The notes: generated from the sequence alone by a model not told the origin. 64,000 nt of DNA from Streptomyces achromogenes (GCF_030816715.1 NZ_JAUSYH010000001.1:8618001-8682000), one strand, 5' to 3'. Shown: positions 44,275 through 52,715, numbered from the stretch's first letter. Program-made: numbers and translations.

Positions 44275-44340
44275 GGGCCGACGAGGAGAACAGGACGCCT
44301 CCTCGTCGACCCGTCTGAAGGCCCGCCGACTGCTCGCGGT

Positions 44341-45210
44341 GGCGTCCGCGGGCGTCGGGCGCCGCACATCCTCGACCTGCTGCCCACCTCCGTCGGCGCC
44401 TTCCTCGGCGACCTCGCCCAGATGGCGGGCCGTACCGAGGCGTCGAGCGGCAGGGGTGTCGCCGACTGGCTGGCGAGCTGGACGGTCTTCTACTGGGGGT
44501 GGTGGATCCCCTGGACGCCCTTCGTCGGCATGTTCATCGCGCGGATCAGCCGCGGCCGTATCATCCGGCAGTTCGTCGGGGGCGTCATCCTGGTCCCCAG
44601 CAGTGTCAGCCTGCTCTGGTTCGCCGTCTTCGGCGGTTCGGCGATGCACCTCCAGGAGTCCGGTCGCCTCAACGACGCCGCGACCGCCCAGGGCCAGCTC
44701 TTCGACATCCTCCAGCAGTACCCCGTGGCCACGGTGACGAGCATCGTCGTGATGGTGCTCGTCGGCATCTTCTTCGTCTCCGGCGCGGACGCCGCCTCCA
44801 TCGTGATGGGGACGCTCTCGCAGCGGGGCTCCCTGGAACCCTCCCGGGGTGTCGTGGTGTTCTGGGGTGTGCTGACCGGGGCTGTCGCCGCCGTCATGCT
44901 GCTCATCGGCGGAGGCAAGGGCGACGCGCTCACGGGGCTGCAGAACCTCACCATCCTCGCGGCGGCCCCCTTCACCCTCGTGGTGATCGGGTTGTGCGTC
45001 GCGCTCAACCGGGACCTGCGTCACGATCCGCTGATCATCCGCGGACGCATGGGCGAGGAGGCCGTCGAGACGGCCGTCATCGCCGGCCACGAGAAATACG
45101 ACGGGGACTTCGAGCCCCGCATCGGCCCCGCCACGTCCACGGCCGGCGAGGAGAGTGCAGGGCCCACGCAGGCCGGGGAGTCCTCGCAGTCCGTCTCCTC
45201 CGCCGTCTGA
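44341..45210 (+). pseudogene. BCCT-family choline/betaine carrier, C-terminal half only
   Basis: From about 44365 the frame reads ILDLLPTSVGAFLGDLAQM, then the BCCT signature block WTVFYWGWWIPWTPFVGMFIARISRGR, followed by the last four or so helices and a hydrophilic tail. Full carriers are 500-650 residues with 12 helices; about 290 residues remain and the first seven or so helices, including the substrate-site glycine stretch, are gone. The first in-frame ATG (44422) has no ribosome site. A deletion between the formate-dehydrogenase-like gene and the carrier is the likely cause. The surviving ABC transporter at 54410-58504 would now do the uptake. Confidence 0.78.
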
Positions 45211-45370
45211 GACCGCCGGACCCGCCGCCCGGCGGGGTCGTGGCACCGCCCGGTGCGGCCACGGGCCCGCCGGGCCTTCGCGTCCGCCTCCGGGATCATG
45301 CGCCCGCCCTCGCCCCGCGGTTGCCGCGAGCCGACGAGGCGGGCTTCTTCAGTTGTTCTATGTGAGGTGA

Positions 45371-45387
45371 GTTGTGGATGTCGCAAC
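45371..45387 (+). promoter_or_regulatory. IclR-regulon dyad, site 2
   Basis: GTTGTGGATGTCGCAAC fits GTTGC-N7-GCAAC with one arm change. It lies 111 bases upstream of the Rieske ferredoxin start and forms a pair with site 3. Confidence 0.6.
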
Positions 45388-45452
45388 GCCTTGCGGGGTG
45401 CGAAGGGGCTTCTGAATGCCTTGACAAGGGTTCTGGGCGACTCCAGACTGAT

Positions 45453-45469
45453 GTTGCGCTTACCGCAAA
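45453..45469 (+). promoter_or_regulatory. IclR-regulon dyad, site 3, over a -35
   Basis: GTTGCGCTTACCGCAAA matches the dyad except the last base. TTGCGC inside it can act as a -35, 19 bases from TATACG at 45479-45484, so binding would block polymerase. The ferredoxin start follows closely. Confidence 0.6.
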
Positions 45470-45497
45470 CCGTTTCGTTATACGCACCCGAGGTGTC

Positions 45498-45860
45498 ATG
45501 ATGATTCCCGCGTGCCGTCTCGCGGATCTCCCGCGAGGTGAGGCCTTCCGGCTCGACGCCGACCCGCCGGTCTCGGTGTTCCACACCGACGACGGCGAGG
45601 TCTTCGCCATCGACGACACCTGTACCCACCAGGACGCCTCGCTCGCCGACGGCTGGCTGGAGGGCTGCGAGGTGGAATGCCCGCTGCATGCCTCCAAGTT
45701 CGACCTGCGCACCGGCGCGGTGGACTCCCCGCCGGCGAAGCTGCCGGTCCGGACGCACGAGGTCGTCGTCGAGGACGGCATGATCTACGTGCGGCTCTCC
45801 ACGGAGGCGCCCAACCTGCCGCCCTGCATCTCGGCCCGCCTCGCCGGTGGTCCCGCGTGA
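45498..45860 (+). CDS. Rieske-type ferredoxin of the glycine betaine oxygenase system
   Basis: 120 residues from ATG 45498 (or 45501). The Rieske [2Fe-2S] ligands are in CTHQDASL and CPLHASKF, in the short single-domain form used by bipartite electron chains (BphF/CarAc-like). There is no signal peptide. Its stop overlaps the FAD reductase start (GTGA), and the oxygenase follows next, so the three genes form one electron-transfer set: NAD(P)H to FAD reductase to ferredoxin to oxygenase. Its own promoter carries two IclR-type dyads. The C-terminal Cys (PPCIS) is not part of the cluster. Confidence 0.88.
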   Translation: MMIPACRLADLPRGEAFRLDADPPVSVFHTDDGEVFAIDDTCTHQDASLADGWLEGCEVECPLHASKFDLRTGAVDSPPAKLPVRTHEVVVEDGMIYVRLSTEAPNLPPCISARLAGGPA

Positions 45861-47020
45861 GGACCGTCGCCGTGGTCGGCGCCTCCCTCGCCGGGCTGTC
45901 GGCGGCACGCTCGCTGCGCAAGCAGGGCTTCGACGGACGCCTGGTCGTCATCGGGGACGAGCCGCACCGCCCCTACGACAGGCCCCCGCTGTCCAAGGAG
46001 TTCCTGTCCGGCACCCTCGGCGAGGCCGAACTCGCCCTGGAGGCGGAGGGTGAGGACCTGGCGGCGGAGTGGCTGCTCGGCGCCCGCGCCACCGGCCTCG
46101 ACCACACCGCGCGCTCCGTCCGCCTCGCCCACGGACCTGAGGTGCGCGCCGACGGCTTCGTCATCGCCACCGGCGCCGTGGCGCGCGCCCTGCCGGGCTC
46201 CGCGGGCCTCGCCGGAGTGCACACCCTGCGCACCCTGGACGACGCCCGCGCCCTACGGGACGAACTGGCCGGCGGCGGACGCCTGGTGGTGATCGGCGGC
46301 GGTTTCATCGGCGCCGAGGTCGCCTCCACCGCGTACGCCCTCGGTCTCGACGTGACCGTCGTGGAAGCGGCCCCGACCCCGCTCGCCGGGCCGCTCGGCG
46401 CCACCATGGGCGCCGTCGTCTCCGGCCTGCACACCGACCACGGTGTGCGGCTGTTGTGCGGCGTGGGCGTCAAGGGACTGAGCGGGGAGCGCCGAGTGGA
46501 CGCCGTCCTGCTGGAGGACGGCCGAAGCGTCCCCGCCGACATCGTCGTCGTCGGGGTCGGGGCCCTCCCGTGCGTCGAGTGGCTGGAGGGTTCCGGCATC
46601 GTCCTCGACAACGGCGTGAAGTGCGGTGCGGACGGCCGGACCAGCCTGGCCGGCGTGGTCGCGGTCGGCGACTGTGCCAACTGGTACGACCCCCGGGCCG
46701 GCCACCACCGCCGCGTGGAGCACTGGACCGGCGCGCGCGAGCGCCCGGAGGCCGCCGTCGCCACCCTGCTGGCAGGGGGTGCGGTGGAGCCCGGTGTGCC
46801 CCGGCCGCCGTACTTCTGGTCGGACCAGTACGGCGTCCGCATCCAGTTCGCCGGCCACGCGGCCGAGGCCGACAGCATCACCGTCGAGGCGGGCGCGGCG
46901 GACGACCGCGACGTCCTCGCCGTCTACCGGCGCGACGGCCGGCCGGTCGCCGTGCTCGGGATGAACCAGCCGCGGCTGTTCATGCGGGCGCGCAAGCAGC
47001 TGGCCGCCGGCACGTCTTGA
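45857..47020 (+). CDS. FAD-dependent ferredoxin reductase
   Basis: 387 residues from the GTG that overlaps the ferredoxin stop. FAD motif VAVVGASLAGLSAA; RPPLSKEFLSG as in rhodocoxin/biphenyl-type reductases; NAD-binding motif VVIGGGFIGAEVA; FAD-pyrophosphate region VAVGDCANWYDP; and the C-terminal reductase domain with YFWSDQYG. It would pass electrons from NADH to the adjacent Rieske ferredoxin. Known glycine betaine monooxygenases of Pseudomonas use a one-piece GbcB reductase with plant-type cluster, so this split chain is a different solution. Confidence 0.9.
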   Translation: MRTVAVVGASLAGLSAARSLRKQGFDGRLVVIGDEPHRPYDRPPLSKEFLSGTLGEAELALEAEGEDLAAEWLLGARATGLDHTARSVRLAHGPEVRADGFVIATGAVARALPGSAGLAGVHTLRTLDDARALRDELAGGGRLVVIGGGFIGAEVASTAYALGLDVTVVEAAPTPLAGPLGATMGAVVSGLHTDHGVRLLCGVGVKGLSGERRVDAVLLEDGRSVPADIVVVGVGALPCVEWLEGSGIVLDNGVKCGADGRTSLAGVVAVGDCANWYDPRAGHHRRVEHWTGARERPEAAVATLLAGGAVEPGVPRPPYFWSDQYGVRIQFAGHAAEADSITVEAGAADDRDVLAVYRRDGRPVAVLGMNQPRLFMRARKQLAAGTS

Positions 47021-47067
47021 CAGCATCCCCGCGTCACCCCATGCTGCGGTTGCCCACAGCGCGCAGC

Positions 47068-47084
47068 GTTGCTCCATGTACAAC
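47068..47084 (+). promoter_or_regulatory. IclR-regulon dyad, site 4 (oxygenase promoter)
   Basis: GTTGCTCCATGTACAAC fits GTTGC-N7-GCAAC with one arm change, 66 bases before the oxygenase GTG. A weaker half-matching copy (GTTGC at 47049) precedes it. Confidence 0.58.
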
Positions 47085-47149
47085 GCCGTCCGGAGTCGTC
47101 CTCCCGGCGTCCGAATGACCCCTCCGCGACGTTCACCGAGGAGTGACCC

Positions 47150-48280
47150 GTGACCTCGACCAGCCTGCCCGACAGCCTGATCGCCACTCTTCCCGGCTCC
47201 TCCTACACCGATCCCGGGGTCTTCGCCCAGGAGCAGGAGCGCATCTTCGAGACCATGTGGTTCTGCGTCGCCCGGGCTTCCGAGCTGGCGAAGCCGGGTG
47301 CGTTCCGCACCGTCGACGTCGGCCGCGAGAGCATCCTGGTCACCCGGGCCCGGGACCACTCGATCCGCGCGTACTTCAACGTCTGCCGGCACCGCGGGGC
47401 CAAGCTCTGCACCGAGGAGTCCGGCGAGGTCAAGCGGGCCTTCCAGTGTCCCTACCACGCCTGGACGTACGGCCTGGACGGCAAGCTGGTCGCCGCACCG
47501 AACCTGACCAAGATGCCCGACGTCGGCCGCACCGAGTACGGCCTGGTGAGTGTCGCCGTGCGGGAATGGCTCGGCTATGTCTGGGTGTGCCTCGCGGAGA
47601 ACCCGCCGTCCTTCGAGGAGGACGTCATCGGTGAGGTCGTGGCCCGCCTGGGCGACGTAGAGTCGATCGAGCGGTACGACATCGACAACCTGTCCGTCGG
47701 GCGTCGGATCACCTATGACGTGAAGGCGAACTGGAAGCTCATCATCGAGAACTTCATGGAGTGCTACCACTGCGCCACGATCCACCCGGAACTGACCGAG
47801 GTGCTGCCGGAGTTCGCGGACGGGTACGCCGCGCAGTACTACGTGGGGCACGGCGCGGAGTTCGGTGAGGAGGTGCGGGGGTTCACGGTGGACGGCTCCG
47901 AGGGCCTGGACCGCATCCCGGGTGTCGCCGAGGACCAGGACCGCCGTTACTACGCGATCACCGTGCGGCCGCAGGTGTTCATCAACCTCGTCCCCGACCA
48001 CGTGATCTTCCACCGCATGTACCCGATGGCGGCCGACCGCACGGTCGTCGAGTGCGACTGGCTGTACCTCCCGCACGTCGTCGAGAGCGGCAAGGACGTC
48101 AGCCGGTCCGTGGAGCTCTTCGACCGGGTCAACCGGCAGGACTTCGACGCCTGTGAGCGCACCCAGCCCGGCATGAGCTCACGGCTGTACGCCAAGGGCG
48201 GTGTGCTGGTGCCCAGCGAGCACCACATAGGCGCCTTCCACGACTGGGTGAACGAGCGCCTCGGCACTCCTCAGGGGTGA
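47150..48280 (+). CDS. Rieske oxygenase, probable glycine betaine monooxygenase large component
   Basis: 376 residues from GTG 47150, preceded by GAGGAG. Rieske ligands lie in CRHRGAKL (about residue 80) and CPYHAW (about 100). The mononuclear iron site ENFMECYHCATIH has Glu where ring-hydroxylating oxygenases have Asp, a feature shared with the quaternary-ammonium group (GbcA, CntA, stachydrine demethylase). The reaction would be glycine betaine plus O2 to dimethylglycine plus formaldehyde. Neighbouring dimethylglycine oxidase, sarcosine oxidase and betaine dehydrogenase genes make betaine the best substrate. Carnitine or stachydrine cannot be excluded from sequence alone. It converges on the iclR gene with almost no gap. 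Confidence 0.82.
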   Translation: MTSTSLPDSLIATLPGSSYTDPGVFAQEQERIFETMWFCVARASELAKPGAFRTVDVGRESILVTRARDHSIRAYFNVCRHRGAKLCTEESGEVKRAFQCPYHAWTYGLDGKLVAAPNLTKMPDVGRTEYGLVSVAVREWLGYVWVCLAENPPSFEEDVIGEVVARLGDVESIERYDIDNLSVGRRITYDVKANWKLIIENFMECYHCATIHPELTEVLPEFADGYAAQYYVGHGAEFGEEVRGFTVDGSEGLDRIPGVAEDQDRRYYAITVRPQVFINLVPDHVIFHRMYPMAADRTVVECDWLYLPHVVESGKDVSRSVELFDRVNRQDFDACERTQPGMSSRLYAKGGVLVPSEHHIGAFHDWVNERLGTPQG

Positions 48281-48281
48281 A

Positions 48282-49079
48282 TCAGCCCAGGAAGCCCATG
48301 CGGTGGCTGATCTCGGCGGCGCCCTTGACCAGCACCGGGGACAGTTCGTGCAGACGCTGCTCGGTGAGCCGGTAGGAGGGCCCGGAGGCGCTGACGGCGG
48401 CGATGACCTCGCCGTCGCGGTTGCGCACCGGCGCGGCCATGGCGTGCAGGCCGATCTCCAGCTCCTCCAGGGTGAAGGCGTAACCCTGCTCCCGAGCGGT
48501 GACGAGGTGCTTCTCGAGCTTCGTCTTCGCGGTGATGGTGTGCGGGGTGACCTTCTTCATGCCCGCGGTCGTCAGCAGCGTGGCGCGCTCCTTCGCCGAC
48601 AGGTGGGCCAGCAGGATCTTGCCGCTCGAGGTGGCGTGCAGGGGAGTCAACTGGCCCACCCAGTTGTGCGCGGTGACCGCCCCCGGTCCACGCACCTGGT
48701 ACAGGTTGATCGCGTACTGCTCCTGCATCACGGCGATGTTGACGGTCTCGCCGATCTCCTCGGCCAGCCGCTCGCACACGGGACGGCTCTGCTGCGTGAT
48801 GTCGATACGGCCCGTGACCGCGCCGGCCAGGCGCACGATGCCGAAACCGAGCCGGTACTTGCCGCGTTCCCCGGCCTGCTCGACCAGGCCGCGCGCTTCC
48901 AGGGCCCCGAGGAGACGGAAGGCCGTCGACTTGTGCACCTCGATCTCGGCCGCCACCTCGCTGACACCGGCTTCGCCGCGCTGCGCGAGAATCTCCAGGA
49001 CGCTGATGGCGCGGTCGACCGACTGCACCCCGCCCGCTGGTGCGTTCGACGTTTCTGTGTCAAGGCTGTAGTTGCTCAC
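48282..49079 (-). CDS. IclR-family transcriptional regulator of the betaine island
   Basis: 265 residues from GTG 49079. The N-terminal winged HTH has VQSVDRAISVLEILAQ and EVAAEIEVHKSTAFRLLGALEARGLV. The effector domain has the IclR core (PLHATSSGKILLAHL, and GYAFTLEELEIGLHAMAAPV). On the minus strand TATAGT (49090-49085) lies 6 bases before the GTG, which predicts a leaderless transcript beginning at the start codon. A 17-bp dyad, GTTGC-N7-GCAAC, covers the start (49071-49087), so the protein probably represses itself. The same dyad occurs at most promoters of the island. The ligand may be glycine betaine or choline (inference). Confidence 0.9.
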   Translation of the reverse strand: MSNYSLDTETSNAPAGGVQSVDRAISVLEILAQRGEAGVSEVAAEIEVHKSTAFRLLGALEARGLVEQAGERGKYRLGFGIVRLAGAVTGRIDITQQSRPVCERLAEEIGETVNIAVMQEQYAINLYQVRGPGAVTAHNWVGQLTPLHATSSGKILLAHLSAKERATLLTTAGMKKVTPHTITAKTKLEKHLVTAREQGYAFTLEELEIGLHAMAAPVRNRDGEVIAAVSASGPSYRLTEQRLHELSPVLVKGAAEISHRMGFLG

Positions 49080-49087
49080 AGTGCAAC
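49071..49087 (-). promoter_or_regulatory. IclR-regulon dyad, site 5 (autoregulation)
   Basis: GTTGCTCACAGTGCAAC, a perfect match to GTTGC-N7-GCAAC, lying across the iclR start codon and touching its -10. Confidence 0.68.
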
Positions 49088-49090
49088 TAT
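49085..49090 (-). promoter_or_regulatory. -10 element of the iclR promoter
   Basis: TATAGT on the minus strand; TTGCAA 19 bases upstream could serve as -35. Transcription would begin at or within a base of GTG 49079. Confidence 0.5.
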
Positions 49091-49144
49091 ACGCGCAGTA
49101 AACAACGCGATTGCAAGTAACCGTCCTGAGGCGAAGTTCCCCAA

Positions 49145-49161
49145 GTTGCGTCGTTCGCAAC
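49145..49161 (+). promoter_or_regulatory. IclR-regulon dyad, site 6 (choline dehydrogenase promoter)
   Basis: GTTGCGTCGTTCGCAAC, a perfect arm match. TTGCGT within it lies 18 bases before TATAGC (49170-49175), so the dyad covers the -35 box. Confidence 0.68.
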
Positions 49162-49228
49162 CTGGTGCGTATAGCGCGACCGGTCTAGCATGCCACGCAT
49201 ATCTACGGCGCGAGTGAGACGAGGCACC

Positions 49229-50899
49229 ATGGCTCCTGTGCAGTACGACTTCGTGATCGTCGGTGGTGGATCCGCGGGCAGTGCACTGGCAAACAGGCTG
49301 TCCGCCGACCCGGCGAACCGAGTTCTGGTCCTGGAAGCGGGCCGGTCGGACTTCCCGTGGGACGTCTTCATCCACATGCCGGCTGCGCTGACCTATCCGA
49401 TCGGCAGCCGGTTCTACGACTGGAAGTACGAGTCCGAGCCCGAGCCCCACATGGGCGGGCGGCGTGTCTACCACGCGCGCGGCAAGGTGCTGGGCGGCTC
49501 CAGCAGCATCAACGGCATGATCTTCCAGCGCGGCAACCCCATGGACTACGAGCGCTGGGCCGCCGACCCCGGGATGGAGACCTGGGACTACGCGCACTGC
49601 CTGCCCTACTTCCGGCGCATGGAGAACTGCCTCGCGGCCGACCCCGACGACGAGTTCCGGGGCCACGACGGCCCCCTCGTCCTGGAGCGCGGCCCCGCCT
49701 CCAACCCGCTCTTCGGCGCCTTCCTCAAGGCCACCGAGGAAGCCGGCTACGCCCCCACGGACGACGTCAACGGCTACCGCCAGGAGGGCTTCGCCAAGTT
49801 CGACCGCAACGTCCACCGCGGACGCCGGCTCTCGGCCTCGAAGGCGTATCTGAAGCCCGTCCGGAAGCGGCCCAACCTCACGGTCACCACCCGTGCTCTC
49901 GTCACCCGTGTCCTCTTCGAGGGCAAGAAGGCGGTCGGCGTCGAGTACCGGCGCGGCAAGGGCGCCGCGAAGCAGGTCCGCGCCAAGGAGGTCATCCTCT
50001 GCGGCGGCGCGATCAACTCGCCTCAGCTGCTCCAGCTCTCCGGCGTCGGCAACGCCGAGGAACTCAGGGCGCTCGGCATCGACGTCGTCCACGACCTCCC
50101 GGGCGTCGGCGAGAACATGCAGGACCACCTGGAGGTCTACATCCAGTACGCATGTGAGAAGCCCGTCTCCATGCAGCCCTACCTGGCGAAGTGGCGGGCG
50201 CCCTTCATCGGGCTCCAGTGGCTGTTCCGCAAGGGCCCGGCCGCCACCAACCACTTCGAGGCCGGCGGGTTCGCCCGCAGCAACGAGGACGTGGACTACC
50301 CCAATCTGATGTTCCACTTCCTGCCGATCGCGGTCCGTTACGACGGCTCCGTGCCGGCCGGCGGCCACGGCTATCAGGTGCACGTGGGACCCATGTACTC
50401 CGACGCCATCGGCTCGGTGAAGATCAAGAGCAGGGACCCGAGGGAGCACCCCGCCCTGCGCTTCAACTACCTCTCCACCGAGCAGGACCGCCGCGAGTGG
50501 GTCGAGGCGATCCGGGTGGCCCGCCAGCTCCTCAACCAGCCCGCGCTCGCCCCGTACAACGGCGGGGAGATCTCCCCCGGACCGTCCGTCGAGTCGGACG
50601 AGGAGATCCTCGCCTGGGTCGCCAAGGACGGCGAGACCGCTCTGCACCCCTCCTGCACCTGCAAGATGGGCACCGACGAGATGTCCGTCGTGGACCCCAC
50701 CAGCATGCGCGTGCACGGCGTGGAGGGCCTGCGGGTGGTTGACGCCTCGGTCATGCCGTACGTCACCAACGGCAACATCTACGCCCCTGTCATGATGATC
50801 GCCGAGAAGGCCGCCGACCTCATCCTCGGCAAGAAGCCGGCGGCGCCGTCGAAGGCCGCGTACTACCGTCACCGCGACGCGCAGAAGCCGGCGGAGTAG
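49229..50899 (+). CDS. betA: GMC-family choline dehydrogenase
   Basis: 556 residues from ATG 49229 (ACGAGG just upstream; an upstream ATG at 49190 is less likely). FAD-binding FVIVGGGSAGSALANRLS, GMC signature 1 in GKVLGGSSSINGM, signature 2 near GGAINSPQLLQLSGVG, and the C-terminal catalytic His/Asn region in LHPSCTCKMG and PYVTNGNIYAP. BetA oxidises choline to betaine aldehyde (and onward) with a membrane or soluble electron acceptor. The adjacent IclR operator and downstream betB-like gene support this over other GMC substrates. The folate gene begins 3 bases after its stop. Confidence 0.87.
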   Translation: MAPVQYDFVIVGGGSAGSALANRLSADPANRVLVLEAGRSDFPWDVFIHMPAALTYPIGSRFYDWKYESEPEPHMGGRRVYHARGKVLGGSSSINGMIFQRGNPMDYERWAADPGMETWDYAHCLPYFRRMENCLAADPDDEFRGHDGPLVLERGPASNPLFGAFLKATEEAGYAPTDDVNGYRQEGFAKFDRNVHRGRRLSASKAYLKPVRKRPNLTVTTRALVTRVLFEGKKAVGVEYRRGKGAAKQVRAKEVILCGGAINSPQLLQLSGVGNAEELRALGIDVVHDLPGVGENMQDHLEVYIQYACEKPVSMQPYLAKWRAPFIGLQWLFRKGPAATNHFEAGGFARSNEDVDYPNLMFHFLPIAVRYDGSVPAGGHGYQVHVGPMYSDAIGSVKIKSRDPREHPALRFNYLSTEQDRREWVEAIRVARQLLNQPALAPYNGGEISPGPSVESDEEILAWVAKDGETALHPSCTCKMGTDEMSVVDPTSMRVHGVEGLRVVDASVMPYVTNGNIYAPVMMIAEKAADLILGKKPAAPSKAAYYRHRDAQKPAE

Positions 50900-50902
50900 A
50901 CG

Positions 50903-51739
50903 TTGGCCGCCGCAGGGCTTCGCGCGCTGCTGAGGAGGGTCCGCTACGAGGTGCTGCCGGTGAGGACCACCGAGGAGAAGGTCCTCGCCCACGTTCCGCG
51001 TGACGTCGTCGTCACCGTGACGGCGTCACCGGTCAAGGGCCTGGAACCGACCCTCGACCTCGTCGGCCGGCTGGCCGCGCACGGGTACCGTACGGTCCCG
51101 CACGTCCCCGCCCGGCTCCTGCGGGACGACCTGCACCTGAAGGAGGTCGTGGACCGGCTGCGCGAGGCCGGGGTGGACGACGTGTTCGTCCCGGCGGGGG
51201 ACGCCGACCCGCCGGCCGGTCCCTACGACGGGTCGCTGCCGGTGCTCCGCCGGCTCAGCGAGCTGGGCGGACCGTTCGCCCGCGTCGGGGTCACCGGTTA
51301 TCCCGAGAGTCATCCGCTCATCCACGACGACGTCACCGTCCAGGCGATGTGGGACAAGCGCGAGCACGCCACGTACATCGTGAGCAACCTCTGCTTCGAC
51401 CCGCGGGTGCTGGAGGAGTGGCTCGTTCGTATCAGGCGCCGGGACGTGACCCTGCCGGTCCACGTGGGCGTCGCGGGGCCCGTGCAGCGGGCGAAGCTGC
51501 TGGCCATGGCGACGAAGACGGGGGTGGGGGAGTCGGTCCGCTTCCTGACCCGGCACCCGTCGTGGTTCGCGCGCTTCGCCGCGCCCGGCGGCTACGCGCC
51601 GGAGAAGCTGCTCACCCGCACGCGGAACGCCCTCACCGACCCCGCGTCGGGGGTGGCGGGGCTGCACCTGTTCACCTTCAACCAGATCGCGGAGACGGAG
51701 CGGTGGCGGCGGGCCCTGCTGGACCGGCTGGAGGGCTGA
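50903..51739 (+). CDS. MetF-like methylenetetrahydrofolate reductase family protein
   Basis: 278 residues from TTG 50903 with GGAG upstream. The start follows 3 bases after the betA stop, so the two are co-transcribed. The MetF-type barrel shows VTVTASPVKGLEPTLDLVGRLAAHG, DVFVPAGDADPPAGPYDG, VGVTGYPESHP and HLFTFNQIAETERWR. True MetF reduces 5,10-methylene-THF to methyl-THF with FAD. Here it may run on the C1 units made by dimethylglycine and sarcosine oxidases, sending them to methionine, or in the oxidative direction. It is not a housekeeping metF context. Confidence 0.78.
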   Translation: MAAAGLRALLRRVRYEVLPVRTTEEKVLAHVPRDVVVTVTASPVKGLEPTLDLVGRLAAHGYRTVPHVPARLLRDDLHLKEVVDRLREAGVDDVFVPAGDADPPAGPYDGSLPVLRRLSELGGPFARVGVTGYPESHPLIHDDVTVQAMWDKREHATYIVSNLCFDPRVLEEWLVRIRRRDVTLPVHVGVAGPVQRAKLLAMATKTGVGESVRFLTRHPSWFARFAAPGGYAPEKLLTRTRNALTDPASGVAGLHLFTFNQIAETERWRRALLDRLEG

Positions 51740-51775
51740 GCACACCGCTCCCGCGCCGCTTCTCGCCGGACGCAC

Positions 51776-51808
51776 AACGCCGGACGGGCTCTCGGCCCGT
51801 CCGGCGTT
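51776..51808. terminator. Bidirectional terminator between convergent betA operon and purU
   Basis: A perfect 14-bp stem (51776-51789 with 51795-51808) and a 5-base loop, between the MetF-like stop and the purU stop. Confidence 0.8.
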
Positions 51809-51828
51809 CGTGCACGGACGTGTGGCGC

Positions 51829-52701
51829 TCAGCGGAAGACGACCGTGCGGTTGCCCTCGACCATCACGCGGCTCTCGCTGTGCCACTTCACGGCGTGCGC
51901 GAGGACCTGGGCCTCCACGTCCCGTCCGACCGTGACGAGCTCGCCGGGGTCCAGCGAGTGGTCCACCCGGACGACGTCCTGCTCGATGATCTGGCCCTCG
52001 TCCAGGTCGGACGTCACGTAGTGGGCGGTCGCGCCGATGAGCTTCACCCCGCGGTCGTAGGCCTGCTCGTAGGGGCGGGCGCCCTTGAAGCTGGGCAGGA
52101 AGGAGTGGTGGATGTTGATGGCGCGGCCTTCGAGCTGCTTGCACAGGTCGTCGGAGAGGATCTGCATGTAGCGGGCCAGCACCACCAGGTCGACGTCCAG
52201 GTCGCGGACGAGCTCGAGCAGTCGTGCCTCGGCCTCGGCCTTGGTGTCCCGGGTCACCGGGACGTGGTGGAAGGGGATGTCGTACGTCTCCGCGAGCTTC
52301 GCGAACTCCCGGTGGTTGGACACGATCGCGGGGATCTCGATGTTGAGCGCGCCCGCCCGTTGGCGGAACAGCAGGTCGTTCAGGCAGTGGCCGAACTTGG
52401 ACACCATGATCAGGGTCCGGGTCGGAGTGGAGGCGTCGCTGAGGGACCACGAGATGCCGTAGGCCTCGGCGACCGGCCCGAAGCGGTGGCGCAGCCCCTC
52501 CAGGTCGACGTTCGGGTCGGAGACGTCGAAGTGGACCCGCATGAAGAACCCGCCCTGGAGCCGGTCGTCGAACTGCTGGCTTTCCAGGATGTTGCCGGAG
52601 TTCCGGACGAGAAAGCCGCTCACGGCGTGGACCAGCCCTGCGCTGTCGGGGCAGGAAAGCGTTAGGACGAACTCACGGCCAGGTTGCGGGCGAGGGGACA
52701 T
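51829..52701 (-). CDS. purU: Formyltetrahydrofolate deformylase
   Basis: 290 residues from ATG 52701 (GGAGG 6 bases upstream). The N-terminal ACT domain is visible in FVLTLSCPDSAGLVHAVSGFL; the formyltransferase-like domain carries FGHCLNDLL, SNHREFA, and the catalytic block INIHHSFLPSFKGARPY with a downstream Asp in HYVTSDLDEG. It hydrolyses 10-formyl-THF to formate and THF. In the island it would release folate during methyl-group oxidation and feed formate to the formate-dehydrogenase-like protein. Two IclR-type dyads lie in its promoter, shared divergently with the aldehyde dehydrogenase gene. Confidence 0.93.
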   Translation of the reverse strand: MSPRPQPGREFVLTLSCPDSAGLVHAVSGFLVRNSGNILESQQFDDRLQGGFFMRVHFDVSDPNVDLEGLRHRFGPVAEAYGISWSLSDASTPTRTLIMVSKFGHCLNDLLFRQRAGALNIEIPAIVSNHREFAKLAETYDIPFHHVPVTRDTKAEAEARLLELVRDLDVDLVVLARYMQILSDDLCKQLEGRAINIHHSFLPSFKGARPYEQAYDRGVKLIGATAHYVTSDLDEGQIIEQDVVRVDHSLDPGELVTVGRDVEAQVLAHAVKWHSESRVMVEGNRTVVFR

Positions 52702-52715
52702 GTGCGGCCTCCGTC

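Noticed and set aside
42679..45246. 855-residue open frame on the minus strand
   Set aside because: It is the antisense of the formate-dehydrogenase-like gene and the BCCT remnant. The product is low-complexity Gly/Arg/Asp/His, and the sense strand has clear conserved motifs.
46253..48076. 607-residue minus-strand frame
   Set aside because: Antisense of the ferredoxin reductase and Rieske oxygenase genes, both strongly supported by motifs.
49045..49070. TTGACA on the minus strand inside the iclR coding start
   Set aside because: No -10 follows at a usable distance, and it would initiate inside the gene after the HTH has begun.
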